DNA of 17,807 nt, taken from assembly GCA_024811115.1 (NCBI GenBank), contig JAKOGH010000650.1, positions 1 to 17,807 of the forward strand. The letters are read 5' to 3'. The position numbers were made by a program, and so were the translations under genes. This DNA comes from Terana coerulea (taxonomy: Eukaryota > Basidiomycota > Agaricomycetes > Polyporales > Phanerochaetaceae). This document shows positions 9,674 to 17,807 of the stretch, piece after piece. The notes under the pieces are model-generated. The model was given only the letters and a program-made list of their open reading frames with translations. It did no database searches and was not told the origin of the DNA. Numbering within the stretch: position 1 is the first letter of the stretch; the number at the start of each line of letters is the position of its first letter.

Positions 9674-10321
9674 GAACCATCCTTGCCCCAGCCCAGAGCG
9701 TGCACGGTGAACGTGGTCGGTTCGGTTTCTTTTCACCGTGCATGCAGCCGCGGCGCGCGGCGTTTCGTACTTGTTTCGTACGTATGATCAGACGGGAAGG
9801 CCAGATGACTGCACGCGCGAGCTTTCGCCGGGAAGTTCATGGTGCGATCCGTGTCATTCCACCTGTGCTGGGTTCGTGGGACTCGTACGTCTCTAGTCCA
9901 TTTCTAGCTCGTCGCCACCAGAGCCCAGTCCAGCACGCCAAAGCGTTCACCGGGATGCAGCTGAAGTCGGTCGGCGTAAGGATCCAGTCTCATGCTGCCG
10001 CGTCCGTCACTTGCACGTATGTATTGGGACGAAACGAGCAGGACCGGCTGGGTCAACATGTCGTGTTGCGAGAGTGCAGCCAAGACACGTTGTCAGGGCC
10101 TGTCAAGGGCGAGAACATGCGTCCTGCAAAACCAATGCAAGACCGATCAATTTATGGCCGGCAACGGCCGGGCGACTGGGCGCGGTCTCGCAAGCCGTGC
10201 CTAGCTTGAGCTGGCACCCTGCTCTCCGTCCGACGGCCACGTCGGCGTGCGCATATACACCCAGTCTCTTCTTGCCTTTCCCCCTCCACAGTCCCTTCAC
10301 GCACCTTTCGGACGCATCGCG
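9674..10321. other. Upstream region of the coiled-coil / guanylyltransferase locus
   Basis: It lies between the mobile element and the ATG at 10322. An open frame (9655-10209) crosses it but its sequence is compositionally unlike local coding DNA and starts inside the TIR, so it is not called. The last 60 bases before the ATG are pyrimidine-rich (TTTCCCCCTCC), fitting a fungal leader. A perfect hairpin lies near the left end. Confidence 0.4.
9701..9742. repeat. Perfect 11-bp inverted repeat (hairpin)
   Basis: TGCACGGTGAA (9701-9711) pairs with TTCACCGTGCA (9732-9742) across a 20-nt loop, 30 bp outside the mobile element. The role is unknown. Confidence 0.7.
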
Positions 10322-10658
10322 ATGTCGCACGCCTACGCGCCGGCGGCGCAGGCCCCCGGGATGGGCAACATCGAGCTCATGTTCAAGCAGATCATGGAGA
10401 CGGTGCACAAGTCGGTACGTCGCCGGCAAACATCAGGGCGTGTGCAGGGCTGAACCGGAAAGGGTGTTGTAGCAAATGGAGATCGCGGAGCTGAGGTCGG
10501 AGACGCATGAGCTGCGCCAGGCGAATGCGAGCCTCGAACGGCAGATCAAGGACGGCATGCAGGTGCGTAGACGCGACCTGCGTGGTAGTTCACGCATTGC
10601 CAGGCGCAACTGCACTTGTGCGACCAAAGAGGCTTGCGATGGGCTGCAGGCTCCTTGA
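10322..10658 (+). CDS. Short coiled-coil protein, or 5' exons of the downstream gene; 3' end uncertain
   Basis: Two exons are clear. The first starts at the ATG at 10322 and runs to a GTACGT donor at 10414. The second starts after ...TTGTAG at 10474 and runs to CAG at 10562, followed by a GTGCGT donor. They encode about 60 residues: an Ala/Pro-rich start, an amphipathic helix (NIELMFKQIMETVHKS) and a coiled coil (QMEIAELRSETHELRQANAS). The acceptor after 10563 is ambiguous. One choice (10649) gives a stop at 10658. Another (10680) extends about 66 codons. A third (10603) stays open to 10918 and could join the guanylyltransferase exon at 10972. The gap to the next gene would be very small, so one larger gene is a real alternative. 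No family was recognised. Confidence 0.45.
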
Positions 10659-10726
10659 CTCCCGCGCTTGAAAGCGGCAGTCGTACATCGCGGACGCATC
10701 CCCCGCTCTCAATATCCAGTGCGAAC

Positions 10727-12375
10727 ATGGCCGAGAGTTCCATCTGTCCGGCCTGCGGCGCACAAGGGGGATGTCAACCCGTTATTCGCAACGTCCAGCC
10801 TCTGGCCGCTATCGCTGTCACCGCTTTGGCCCGTCACTCTTCGAACCATGTCGCAGGGCGGTGGGCACCGCGCCGCTTTAGTGGCTTGGTGGCAGCAGTC
10901 ACCCCCGCCGGCGAATTGGTCGCACAAGTGCAGCATTCATTCCTGTTCGCACTGCTAACATACCTCCTCAGTTTAACGGAAATGGGTCCAGGTTCGGTAC
11001 TGGATTTAACACGCCGGCACCGAGCAGCCCACAGCTACGCGCAAAGTCACCTTTCCTCACCCCCACCTCCATCCCCTCCATTGCCGTACCCACAAGCATC
11101 TACGTCCCCTCACCACTCAGCGACCATGCGCTCACATCCTTCCCCTTCGGCACTCGTGAGATTCCCGGGTTTTATGTTGTCATTCCTGCAGGAGGCGCAG
11201 GCACGCGTCTCTGGCCGCTCTCCCGTGAAGGGCACCCAAAATTCCTCCTCGACCTCACGCTCAAGGGTCGTTCCCTCATTCAAGCGACGTGGGACCGTCT
11301 CCTCCCGCTCACCACCGCCGCGCGCACCGCCATCGTCGCCGGCCCCGCCCACGTCAAGAGCATCTCCGAGCAGCTGCCGGACCTGCTCCAGCACAACCTC
11401 TTCTGCGAGCCGAGCGCGAAGGACTCGATGGCGGCCATCGGCCTCGCCGCCGCCGTGCTCGCGCAGCGCGACGAGAACGCCATCATCGGCAGCTTCGCCG
11501 CGGACCACATGATCTCGGGCGACGACGCGTTCCTCGCCGCCGTCGCGGAGGCCGTCGAGGTCGCGAAGCAGGGCTACCTCGTCACCATCGGCATCGCGCC
11601 GTCGCACCCGAGCACCGGCTTCGGCTACGTCCGCCTGGGCGAGAAGCTCGGCATGCCGCACGCGCCCAACGCGCGGCTCGTGTCGAGCTTCAAGGAGAAG
11701 CCGGACGCGCGCACCGCCGCGGCGTACATCAAGACGGGCAACTACCGCTGGAACGCGGGCATGTTCGTCACCAAGGCCGCGTTCCTCATGGACCTCCTCC
11801 GGGAGTACAAGCCCGAGCTGCACGAGGGCCTGACGCGGATCGCCGCGGCGTGGGACGACGAGCGCCTGCGCCAGAGCGTGCTCGACGAGGTCTGGCCCGA
11901 GCTCGAGAAGATCCCGATCGACAACGCCGTCGCGGAGCCCGCCGCGCTCGACCGCAAGGTCGCGGTCGTGCCCGCCACGTTCGGTGCGTCCGCTCTCCGC
12001 GCGCGAGATACACCGTTACTGACGCACTGCAGGTTGGGACGACGTCGGCGACTTCTCGTCCCTCGCGGACCTGCTCCCCGCGGAGGCGAACCAGCCGCGC
12101 ATACTGGGGGACAGCCACCTCGGTACGTGCACCCGCCGCCTGGTCCGTTGCGCTGCCGCTAACGTTCGTGCCGTCCATTTTCAGTCCTGACGGAGCAGGT
12201 CGCCGGCGGCATCGTCGTGCCTGGCTCGGGCCGCCTCGTCTCGCTGCTGGGTGTTGACGATATCATCGTCGTCGACATGCCGGACACGCTGCTCGTCACG
12301 ACGCGTGCGCGTTCGCAAGAGGTAAAGCGGCTTGTTAAGAAATGCAGGGAGTCGGGCTACAAGAACCTCCTGTGA
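10727..12375 (+). CDS. Mannose-1-phosphate guanylyltransferase, type II (bacterial ManC-like)
   Basis: It makes GDP-mannose from mannose 1-phosphate and GTP, supplying glycosylation and wall mannans. The secure exons 10972-11983, 12033-12122 and 12185-12375 give 430 codons in frame; the introns are GTGCGT...CTGCAG (49 nt) and GTACGT...TTTCAG (62 nt). The motifs are in order: nucleotide-binding GGAGTRLWPLSREGHPKF (from 11191), CEPSAKDSMAAIGLAAA, SFAADHMISGDDAF, HPSTGFGYVRLG, FKEKPDAR, YRWNAGMFV and WDDVGDF. The C-terminus is short and lacks the left-handed beta-helix tail of the usual eukaryotic Psa1/GMPPB enzymes, which carry GTRLRPLT. It resembles bacterial, especially actinobacterial, versions as I remember them. 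An N-terminal extension of about 70 residues precedes the catalytic domain. The first exon is uncertain: the start at 10727 uses an ATG in good context and a weak GTCGCA donor at 10919. Only 10972 onward is firm. Confidence 0.85.
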
Positions 12376-13071
12376 TGTTGGTTTTTTTCCATGTTGGACT
12401 GTGGACATACCATTCTTGGTTGACGGAGTTGCACTTCGCTTTGGTTCTCATTCTTCCCTTATCAAGTTGAGCACGGACACATTACCCTTGTCTTTCAAGT
12501 AATGCGCTTAGGGATTCTTGGACCTCGCAGTTCGCGTACGGTTATATATTACATTCCTCTCCAAAGGACCCAATGAACTCGCCACTCATGTTGCCTTCCA
12601 TCTAACCGTATCGTAATCCCACGAAGAATCACTGTTGTGGTCTAAAACCTTGCAGTTATGTGCGTGCATGCACGCCATGTACATCCTATGCACGTCCGCG
12701 CTGCCAGCCGCACATCCCCGTCCGTAACGACGACAGAGAGCAGGCGCAAATATTATGGCACATACGTGCGTGCCCCCAAGGCCGCGTCTAAGGCGGTGAA
12801 TCTCAACAAGCATGCACAAGCGAACCCCCCCCCCTCCCCCGCTGTAAGTATGCATGCGCGCGTGGCGCTAAGTTCCCCGACCGCGGTCACGGTAGCGTTG
12901 CATTGGAAACACTCCGGTGGTGGTCGATGGATCGACGGATGCGCATCGAACACCGTTAGCATCCGCCGGAAGTGCGTAGCGGATGTCACGAATGTGATAG
13001 TCTCCGCATCGATTTGCACCGCTCATCGCATACACACGCCGGGTGTCGGTAATGGCTATTTGGGGTCCAGT

Positions 13072-13099
13072 GATGGATACGTATGTCGCCGTATCCATC
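13072..13099. repeat. Perfect 10-bp hairpin
   Basis: GATGGATACG (13072-13081) pairs perfectly with CGTATCCATC (13090-13099) around an 8-nt loop. Confidence 0.75.
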
Positions 13100-13148
13100 T
13101 TGCTTTCAATCCATCGCTGCGGGTGTAAATGGTCAGTGCTCGCTGATG

Positions 13149-13274
13149 ATGGAATACAGCTTCCAAGATTACATACCGCCTCATGGCCCGGACAGGAAGC
13201 TCAACGAGGAGTTATATGATTCCGGACAGGCCTTTGCTGCGCGCAGGGTGACATCGACAGGGCAGTGGCAATAG
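13149..13274 (+). CDS. Small open reading frame, possibly a gene relic
   Basis: The ATG at 13149 (another at 13146) opens 41 codons, MEYSFQDYIPPHGPDRKL onward, with a balanced, globular-looking composition unlike the surrounding shadow frames. No homologue was recognised and no flanking exons were found. It may be a remnant of a decayed gene, or chance. Confidence 0.15.
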   Translation: MEYSFQDYIPPHGPDRKLNEELYDSGQAFAARRVTSTGQWQ

Positions 13275-13896
13275 AGTGTCTTGCGAATGGTTCTGAGAAG
13301 GGCGTGTGCCCAAAGATCTTCTGCGGATACATTCCGTGCATGCTTTGATGTGTATGACTATGAGCGGAAGCGGGCTCAGAGTCTGAAGCAGTAATATATG
13401 TTCGTCATCTACATCGTTAGATGCCAAACGAGGTTGGTTGAGCGGATAAATGACCTGCGCTTGCAGTAAGTCCACCCTAGGTGCTTTTTTTGAATTGTAC
13501 ATTTGCGAGCACGTACGCTGCAATCCAGCAGCGTTGCGAGTTTCGTAGGCATTCAGATGTGGTGTATATATTTCAAGTCGTCTATGATGCGATGCACGCC
13601 ACTCAACTTGAAAGCCCGATTGATTCTAACCACCATAAGGTAACACATTCCCAAGTTAAGGAAGGGACATAGTGATTCAACGCACTTGCAACGCAGCTGC
13701 AGGGTAGGTATAACGTGGAATCGCGACGCGGATTCAGACCAAATATAATACTAGTACTGTGGTTAGTTGAAAGCCAATTGGATGCGAGTTACACGTACGT
13801 ACGTACTATGGCTTGCTATCAGAAGCTCAGGCTCAAGACCCTCAAACCATACTGTGCATGAGTCGGCGATAGGTAGTGCTTGCGGTGCTCTTGAAT

Positions 13897-13927
13897 GAAC
13901 GTTAGAACGTTGAACGTCCATGAACGT
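13897..13927. repeat. Cluster of four GAACGT hexamers
   Basis: GAACGT occurs at 13897, 13905, 13912 and 13922, all in the same orientation within 31 bp, about 650 bp before the ATG at 14560. It could be a factor-binding cluster or a degenerate tandem repeat. Confidence 0.6.
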
Positions 13928-14247
13928 CGAAAGCCTGAGGACAGACGAACCGCATTCGGGGTCCTGTTCTGCCATCGTCATCGGGACCCCCAAAAGGTTA
14001 GCGCTAATGTGCCTCGACATTGATCCGCACCGACGCCGGATCGGGCGACTCCGCTTGCATCCGCTCTCTCCTTCCGCCATGACCACGACCCGCAGGTCGC
14101 CCGCGGATGTGCTCGAAACGGCGTCCTGCCATTTCGTGCTCAGTTGTGGGCCACTGTGTGTAACTGCGTCCGCGTTTTTGTGGATGTATGTCTAAGAAAT
14201 GCTTCCGCTTGGATCGCCCCAACTCGGTAAGTCCGCTGTTCCAAAGG

Positions 14248-14253
14248 TATAAG
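14248..14253 (+). promoter_or_regulatory. Candidate TATA box of the phosphatase-like gene
   Basis: TATAAG lies about 310 bases before the ATG at 14560 and is followed by a C/T-rich leader with many CACAT/CTCAT elements. It is a motif match in a sensible position. Confidence 0.4.
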
Positions 14254-14559
14254 AACGCTCAGACCCTGCACCTAGACGGCCAACACAGCTCTATCTCAAA
14301 CACTCTCATCATCTCTGCAGTTTTCTCGAAGAACTTCTGCAGCAGATAACTTATCACACTTTCGTTCTTTCTACCACCGCCCTTACGCCTCGTGCCCACC
14401 GCATCCCCGCGGCGTGTACTCCAGCTTAAAGCCCGGCGCATCTGATTCTCAAAGCACCACAACTTATCATCACATCCCCTTCGAGGCTGGTACTCGAACT
14501 ACTCCACACTATACATACCACACACTACTCTTTACTTCTACCCACTACATCTCAACACG

Positions 14560-15480
14560 ATGGCCACCTCCACCACCACTGCTTTCGCCGGCATTGCGGG
14601 TGTCTACCCTATCGGTCCCATCCAGAACTTCCCTCCTACCCTTCCCATGGATCGGATACCTCTCCGCGACCGCTGTGGCGTCACCATGCGCCTTCACCTA
14701 TCCACGCACGGTCTCACCGGGGTCAATTGGCCTTCAGCCAAAGGGCACGTCCAGCCCCACCGCAACCACCTTCCTCGTCGTCGCAATCCCAGACGCGTTG
14801 TCCTTCATGACAACGAAGAGGACGAGAAGGTCGAGAAGGTTGTAGAGCTGAAGGTTGAGGAGAAGGTCATTGAGTTTCAAGTCGAAGAAAAGGTCGAGGT
14901 CGTTGAAGAAAAAACCACTCCACCCGCCGAAGTCGACCCCTTCGCCTTCTCTGTCTCGACCAACGATGCGCAACTCCAAGAAGTCATCCCCGGTCTCTCC
15001 ATTGCGTTTATCGGCGACGATGACGCCGTGGAGCATCTACCAGGCCATGCGGAAGAAAAACCCTACACCCACATCATCTCCATTCACCACTCCGCGGACG
15101 CCGAGCAAACCGCCGCGCGCTCCCTCGAAGGGCGGACGTCTCGCCTCCGCCTCTCACTCGGCCCCCGCGACGCCTCCCAGGCGCGCGCCGGCCTCGCCCT
15201 CACCGACGCCCAGCTCCGCGCGAGCCGCGACTTTGTCGGGGAGGTAGTCCCGCAGCTGCAGCTGCTCGACGGCACATCGTTCAACATCCTCATCGCCGCA
15301 CCGCACGGCCGCCCGACAGACGTCGTCGCCGTCCTGGCGTGCCACCTCGCCTTCGTGTCGGGCAAGGAGGTGCAGAGCATCCTCGACTTTGTCGATCAGG
15401 AGGAAGATTTCCTTAGTGCCTGGAAGGGTGAGGTCTCGGAGGACGAGGTCGAGCGGGTTGAGAAGATCGCGCGGGCATAG
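14560..15480 (+). CDS. Dual-specificity-phosphatase-like protein without catalytic Cys (candidate pseudophosphatase)
   Basis: A single open frame of 306 codons starts at the ATG in a CAACACGATGG context. The N-terminus (1-95) is Pro/Arg/His-rich. Residues 86-124 are acidic, with repeated VEEKV-type units. From about 138 the sequence follows the order of a DSP domain: an IPGLSIAFIGDDDAVEHL opening, YTHIISI in the beta-strand position, an RLRLSL strand, a helix (LRASRDFVGEVVPQLQL), then FNILIAAPHGRPTDVVAVLA where the HCxxGxxRS phosphate loop should be, and helices to the end. That loop has no Cys and no matching Arg arrangement, so catalysis is not expected. I recall similar Agaricomycete proteins. 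The fold assignment is inferred from pattern, not a search. An unseen intron in the N-terminal third is possible. Confidence 0.7.
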   Translation: MATSTTTAFAGIAGVYPIGPIQNFPPTLPMDRIPLRDRCGVTMRLHLSTHGLTGVNWPSAKGHVQPHRNHLPRRRNPRRVVLHDNEEDEKVEKVVELKVEEKVIEFQVEEKVEVVEEKTTPPAEVDPFAFSVSTNDAQLQEVIPGLSIAFIGDDDAVEHLPGHAEEKPYTHIISIHHSADAEQTAARSLEGRTSRLRLSLGPRDASQARAGLALTDAQLRASRDFVGEVVPQLQLLDGTSFNILIAAPHGRPTDVVAVLACHLAFVSGKEVQSILDFVDQEEDFLSAWKGEVSEDEVERVEKIARA

Positions 15481-15833
15481 AGTTCCTTGATTAATGTTCG
15501 CCCGGATATCCTTGCATAGGCTCAGCGGGTCTGAGTCTTCTGCTATCAATGTATTATATGCTATAACATCAGGAACTCGGGTTGTAACATCGAGAAACAT
15601 TGTATCATTATACACATTATCACATACAAATTCACTATAATATTCCCAATATTCCTCGCGTCTGAGCGGGTGTGATCGCTTCATTCGCTGCCAGTCTTGT
15701 CTGATAGACTTCCCTGGCCCCGTCTTGCCCGTTCTGCCTCTTCTTTGCTGTGGTATGACTATCGTGCAGTAGCCCAATTTGAATATGGCCTGATCAGCGG
15801 TGGTCTTCGAGTGTTAAGTACATGACTCGTCAC
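15481..15833. other. Convergent intergenic region, AT-rich
   Basis: This lies between the stops of the plus-strand gene at 15480 and the minus-strand gene at 15834. It is AT-rich, with TTATATG and TATAACATC stretches around 15550-15640 that could direct 3'-end formation. No gene was seen. Confidence 0.5.
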
Positions 15834-16747
15834 CTAGCCTAGGAGTCGATGTTGGTTTATCTGCTCAGATGTTAGTTCATGTTGAGTACGATAGTATACT
15901 ACCCGCAGTTCCTGAAGATATATGAGTATTAGCAATAAAGCATGAAGTATTAATAACAACATGCCTCGAAACTGTGTTGCGCATACTGTGGTTGGCATGT
16001 TATGCTCTGGAGGACATCTCCGTTCGCCGGTGTAGGTAGTGCATCGTCTAGATAACAGTAAGGAACAGCGGTCTTTCGGAATCGCAGAGGTACTGACCGG
16101 GTAGTTCTACAATCTTCTTTCCCGTACGATACGCCTGGTACCGAAGTTCCTGCGGCGACGAACGTCAATCAACGCGTCTGCACGCACCGTCTTTGAGCCA
16201 CTCACCTCGAACGAGAATCCGGCATACTGCACGTCGCACACAATGCTCTGCAGCTGCAGCACCAGCGTCCCGTCGCTCACATAGTCCACGGACGAAAACC
16301 GCTGCACCTCCGGCACCGCGCTCAGGTCCCGGTTCGCCAGCGCCACCGTCGCCAGTGCCAATGACGGCGCCCCGCCCGTCGCCGCTGAGTCCACCGACAC
16401 GCTATTGACCACCGCAATCTCCCGCGCATCCGCCGCGACCGCCGTGCCGCCCTGCTCGACGTACGGCGTCCAGAGCGGCGGGAGCCCGAGCCGCGCGCGC
16501 GACGGGGCGTCGGTGGGCTGCGGCGCGGCGGGCTGTGGCAGCTGCCCGGTCGTCGTGTACGCCTTCATGTAGTCCTGTATCCGGAGCTCCTGGGGTGCAC
16601 AAACGCACGCACGCGCGGGGAGGTCAGCTTCAGCAGAACGGGGCCGGCGCGGACGACGTTACCATGCACCTCGAAACTCGTCTCCGCGTCGCCGCCCGCC
16701 GCGGGCACGTTCACGAATATCTCGCGCCTCCGCGGGTCTGTCGCCAT
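15834..16747 (-). CDS. Protein with three repeated SFE-ELR..Y modules (Nup98-like ELR motif)
   Basis: Five exons on the minus strand (16747-16670, 16589-16206, 16149-16098, 16047-15965, 15911-15834) total 675 nt, or 224 residues. Introns: 80 nt (GTGCAT donor), 56 nt (GTGAGT), 50 nt (GTCAGT) and 53 nt with a GC donor (GCATGT) and CTAAT branch site. Three modules are visible: TSFE|ELRIQDYMKAY, GFSFE|ELRYQAYRT and HSFE|ELRVVYYRT, each interrupted by an intron exactly between Glu and Glu-Leu-Arg. Modules 2 and 3 also share upstream sequence (LQSIVCDVQYAGFSFE and LQSITCQPQYAQHSFE). The EELRxxDY string resembles one found in Nup98-family nucleoporins, so a nuclear-pore link is possible but weak. 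The middle region is Ala/Val-rich. The last module has much lower third-position GC than the first two. Confidence 0.65.
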
Positions 16748-17137
16748 GTCAGGGTGGTGGGGTGCTTGCCGGGGAGAAGATGTAGGAAGGTCAGAAGTGA
16801 GCGTGAAGGGTGAACGAGGCTAGGGCGTGTTCAACGAACCAACCGCGTTCGGGCGCTCGGGACTCGGTATTGCTTTTGTTCTCAAACAGCGATCACCATC
16901 GACGTCCCGGTCAACCTTGTTCTTGACATACCTGTGATTCTACAGCTTTTGGGTTCATGTCCTTGACGACGTTGTACTACAAAAAGCTGGACCTATATGG
17001 CGTACAGACTCCGCGTTCTGCTTCTGCTACTCGGCTAGAAAGTCTCTCTGGTTGCTCACGGAGTCCCTAAACAACCCTCTGTTGCGATACCTCTCTGTTC
17101 TCTGCGACATTATGGGTTTACTGTCAATTCTGTGGCG
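16748..17137. promoter_or_regulatory. Divergent intergenic region between the ELR-module gene and the partial right-end gene
   Basis: A 390-bp head-to-head spacer with no supported gene. It has mixed composition, without a clear TATA box. Confidence 0.4.
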
Positions 17138-17807
17138 ATGGGTATGCTGGCTATCGTTGTGGGCCTGGACGATGGTCAGGACCGCAGCCCTTCCCTACGA
17201 CCGCTGTTACGGAAGCGACGACGACTTTTACGGAAGACGCGAAGATATGTGGCGAAGCTGCGTCCTTTCGTACAGTCCTCCTGGGCTTTTTATCGATCCA
17301 CTCCGTACTTGCTCAAGAGGACGCCAGATGAGCTCGGTCAACAGGCGCGAAGGGGATTGGAGGAATTAGACGATTGGGCGTACCTAACAGTCAAGACCCC
17401 GGATGGGTACATACAGGAGCGGTATGCGAACATATTGACGGCACCTGAAGGGTACGCTCCTGTATTCTTAGTGCAACTTCATGGATTTATGTGGTAAGTT
17501 CATAGATATGTGCTGGTGAAGCTTCACCGCGACCTTGACCGCCTCTGGCAGGACTCTGCTCTGATGGAGTTTGCCCCCGCTTGAGCCGGACGGCGGCTTA
17601 GATCTGGGGATAGTCAAGCGCAAGTGGAACTTGGAAAATTGCTATGTCAGTCTGTGTCCGTGTCCGTATCCTCCTGGTCTCACATGCAGCAACAGGCAAT
17701 AGACTCTGTTCGCTGGGGATTATTCAACACCAAAACTCCAGAGAAGCTATCACCGCTAGCGGTCTCCGTCTTGACCGACAATCAATATTGGTTGCGCGTC
17801 ATAGGTA
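17138..17807 (+). CDS. Unrecognised protein, 5' part only; runs off the window
   Basis: The first exon opens at the ATG at 17138 and runs to a GTAAGT donor at 17494. It encodes a basic segment (LLRKRRRLLRKTRRY), then helical sequence with TPDELGQQARRGLEELDDW and YIQERYANILTAPEGYAPVF. A second open stretch (about 17572-17804, with an intron GTCAGT...ATGCAG at 17645-17689) reads LEPDGGLDLGIVKRKWNLEN onward and ends at another donor at 17805. Joining the two by the obvious acceptor at 17551 runs into a TGA after four codons. Either a less usual acceptor is used (for example GAG at 17569), or there is an indel or decay. Codon use is less GC-biased than in the left half of the window. An ATG at 17112 in another frame opens a hydrophobic stretch, so the start is not certain. 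No family was recognised. Confidence 0.45.

Larger units (their letters stand above)
12376..14559. other. Long gene-poor intergenic stretch
   Basis: No multi-exon gene could be built on either strand across about 2.2 kb. It contains a C-run near 12827-12840, an 8-loop hairpin at 13072-13099, a small open frame at 13149-13274, an (ACGT)n stretch near 13793-13805, a cluster of GAACGT hexamers at 13897-13927, and a TATAAG box with a pyrimidine-rich leader before the gene at 14560. Confidence 0.45.

Noticed and set aside
9655..10209. 184-codon plus-strand open frame
   Set aside because: It begins inside the right TIR of the mobile element, has no coding-like codon bias and no recognisable pattern.
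10727..10790. CPACGAQGGC as a zinc-ribbon motif
   Set aside because: Only one Cys pair with a following Cys, in a stretch lacking local codon bias and of uncertain coding status; no second knuckle is seen.
11110..11823. Minus-strand 237-codon open frame opposite the guanylyltransferase
   Set aside because: It lies antisense to strongly conserved enzyme motifs and has the repetitive Arg/Glu/Val composition of a shadow frame.
11289..12257. Plus-strand 322-codon open frame overlapping the guanylyltransferase
   Set aside because: It is out of frame with the enzyme motifs, rich in Arg/Ala/Pro, and crosses two introns supported by the enzyme reading.
16590..16612. A 23-nt intron (GTGCGT...CCCCAG) joining LKLTSPR to ELRIQDY
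   Set aside because: It keeps the frame but is far shorter than any other intron here. The 80-nt intron 16590-16669 also keeps the frame and reproduces the FE|ELR junction seen in the other two modules.

Overview
The window looks like nuclear DNA from a mushroom-forming basidiomycete (Agaricomycetes). It has GC-rich coding sequence with strong G/C bias at third codon positions. It has many short introns of about 42-80 nt with GTGCGT, GTACGT or GTGAGT donors and CTAAC/CTGAC branch sites. Its protein families recall Agaricomycete ones. No rRNA, tRNA or CRISPR was seen. All gene models were spliced by eye; no search or computation was run.

Layout from left to right: (1) a plus-strand three-exon gene (318-1636) for a 400-residue ankyrin-like protein with a PPAY motif and a C-terminal CaaX-type CIIC. 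(2) A minus-strand 15-exon gene (2198-4102) for a 349-residue multi-pass membrane protein. (3) A roughly 1.95 kb divergent intergenic region. (4) A plus-strand gene (6051-about 7979) that is a diverged paralogue of (2). The two share almost every intron position and phase, including 11-nt and 10-nt microexons, but the plus copy appears to carry frameshifts. (5) A 640-bp MITE-like element (9032-9671) with 27-bp terminal inverted repeats and TA on both sides. (6) A short coiled-coil reading frame (10322-about 10658), which is a separate small gene or the 5' exons of the next. (7) A type II, bacterial-style mannose-1-phosphate guanylyltransferase (secure from 10972 to 12375). (8) A 2.2 kb gene-poor stretch with hairpins and short repeats. 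(9) A plus-strand gene (14560-15480) resembling a dual-specificity phosphatase without its catalytic cysteine. (10) A minus-strand five-exon gene (15834-16747) built from three repeated 'SFE-ELR..Y' modules, each split by an intron at the same codon boundary. (11) The 5' part of a plus-strand gene that leaves the window (17138-17807).

These genes do not form one pathway. The guanylyltransferase would supply GDP-mannose for glycosylation and wall glycans, and the membrane pair is a local inverted duplication. The most interesting points are the microexon-bearing paralogue pair with two GC-AG introns in the window, the tripled ELR-module gene, and the bacterial-looking guanylyltransferase wearing fungal introns.
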